Positions 63,308 to 64,000 of a stretch of 64,000 nucleotides of DNA are shown here, piece by piece (the first letter of the stretch is position 1; each line of letters starts with the position of its first letter). Both the position numbers and the translations under genes were made by a program. Source of the stretch: Bacteroidota bacterium (lineage in GTDB: Bacteria > Bacteroidota > Bacteroidia > UKL13-3); the NCBI GenBank assembly GCA_040388375.1, contig JAZKBU010000004.1, forward strand, positions 62,001 through 126,000, in the 5' to 3' direction. Under the pieces are notes generated by a model. That model made no database searches and was not told where the DNA came from. It saw only the letters and a program-made list of their open reading frames with translations.

Positions 63308-64000
63308 CTATTTGCAAAATTTGCAATAACAATTCAGAAAATATATTTACGAGTAAAATATTAAAAAAATATGATGTTTCTTTTTTTCAATGCACCCAAT
63401 GTAAATTTATACAAACTGAAAATCCATATTGGATTGAAGAGTCTTATCAAAACGCTTTAAATTTATCAGATACGGGACTTATTTTAAGAAATCAAATATT
63501 TAGTAAAGGCTTAACTCCATTTCTTTTCTTCAATTTTAAACCGGAAGATACTTTTTTAGACTATGCTGGTGGCTATGGTATTTTTACACGTATGATGCGG
63601 GATATTGGATTTAACTTTTATTGGATAGATAAGTATGCGGGAAATTTAGCCAGCCGTGGATTCGAACATACTCCAAGTAATAATTACAAAGCATTAACAG
63701 CATTTGAGGTATTTGAACATCTTGTTGATCCACTTAAAGAGATTGAGGAAATGTTGCAATACGCTGATACGATAATCTTTTCGACACAATTAATACCCGA
63801 TGTTTTACCCAATTTAGATTGGTGGTATTATGGTTTTAATCACGGTCAACATATTGCTTTTTATCACAAGAATAGTCTTCAATTTATTGCTAAAAAATAT
63901 AACTTAAACTTAGTTAGTAATAATTCTAATCTGCATATATTAACCAAACGAAATATTTCATCTTTTAGCTTTCAGGTTATCCTAAAACTCTCGAAGTTTG
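63295..64000 (+). CDS. Zinc-ribbon class I SAM-dependent methyltransferase (3' partial)
   Basis: Open from ATG 63295 to the window edge, 235 codons seen. The N-terminus has paired CxxC motifs (CKICNN and CTQCKF), a zinc-ribbon found in sugar C- or O-methyltransferases of polysaccharide clusters. The SAM-binding loop reads FLDYAGGYGIFTRMM, followed by ALTAFEVFEHLVDPL (motif post I). The start overlaps the glycosyltransferase end by 13 bases, so the two are translationally coupled. C-terminus is beyond the window. Confidence 0.85.
   Translation, partial: MDKITICKICNNNSENIFTSKILKKYDVSFFQCTQCKFIQTENPYWIEESYQNALNLSDTGLILRNQIFSKGLTPFLFFNFKPEDTFLDYAGGYGIFTRMMRDIGFNFYWIDKYAGNLASRGFEHTPSNNYKALTAFEVFEHLVDPLKEIEEMLQYADTIIFSTQLIPDVLPNLDWWYYGFNHGQHIAFYHKNSLQFIAKKYNLNLVSNNSNLHILTKRNISSFSFQVILKLSKF

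Noticed and set aside
57830-64000. Recently transferred genomic island
   Set aside because: No tRNA, integrase, IS or direct repeats border the stretch and no clear change of base composition is visible by eye.

Overview
This window is chromosomal DNA from a member of the Bacteroidota. Four things point there. The sequence is AT-rich. Promoters match TTG-N17-19-TAnnTTTG. Genes mostly lack Shine-Dalgarno sites. Several families are largely confined to this phylum: type IX secretion sorting domains of type A and type B, DUF6089, DUF4270, DUF4293, and a GlgA-like half protein beside panC. The order cannot be fixed from the sequence alone. The content is mainly housekeeping. There is no phage, IS element, CRISPR array or defence island.

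Layout. 1-5.5 kb: a hybrid sensor kinase cut by the window edge, then rpoN and aat. 5.5-8 kb (minus): two DUF6089 barrel-like proteins and trmB. 8-14 kb: recJ and a very large repeat-bearing type IX secretion cargo protein. 14-17 kb: a zinc-ribbon/ArsC fusion, a periplasmic PPIase, a START-like protein and ornithine aminotransferase. 17-20 kb (minus): an MsbA-like ABC exporter with a glycosyltransferase. 20-26 kb: lptB, a Ycf48-like protein, a degenerate amidohydrolase, rlmB, a GNAT acetyltransferase, a NUDIX hydrolase and a lipoprotein. 26-32 kb: panC divergent from a run of GlgA-like half protein, DUF4270 lipoprotein, aroF and glmS that ends at a strong terminator.

32-36 kb: a cyclase and a pterin dehydratase, then a TPP riboswitch in front of a TonB-dependent receptor, then (minus) prfB. 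prfB is split by a programmed +1 frameshift, with an AGGAGG stimulator and a CTT-TGA-C slip site. 37-42 kb: der, a small Ala-rich lipoprotein, rpmH (53 codons), rnpA, yidD, a 2-oxoacid dehydrogenase E2 and exonuclease III. 42-49 kb: an HPP membrane protein, a family-9 glycosyltransferase, an enoyl-CoA hydratase, purE, a stand-alone B12-binding protein, a lipoprotein, gltX, thyA and recR. 50-57 kb: an FGE-fold lipoprotein, a TolC/adaptor efflux pair with no pump, a polysaccharide deacetylase, tRNA-Leu(UAG), trigger factor, a DUF4293 protein and a thiolase. 57.8-64 kb: a surface-polysaccharide-like stretch with a flippase, an FG-GAP repeat type IX cargo, a glycosyltransferase and a zinc-ribbon methyltransferase cut by the window end.

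The clearest points of interest are the recoding site in prfB, the TPP-controlled lone receptor, the conserved but catalytically degraded GlgA-like protein, the amidohydrolase without metal ligands, the zinc-ribbon/ArsC fusion, and a set of promoters placed so close to start codons that the mRNAs should be leaderless or nearly so. I did not find a clearly new multi-gene system.
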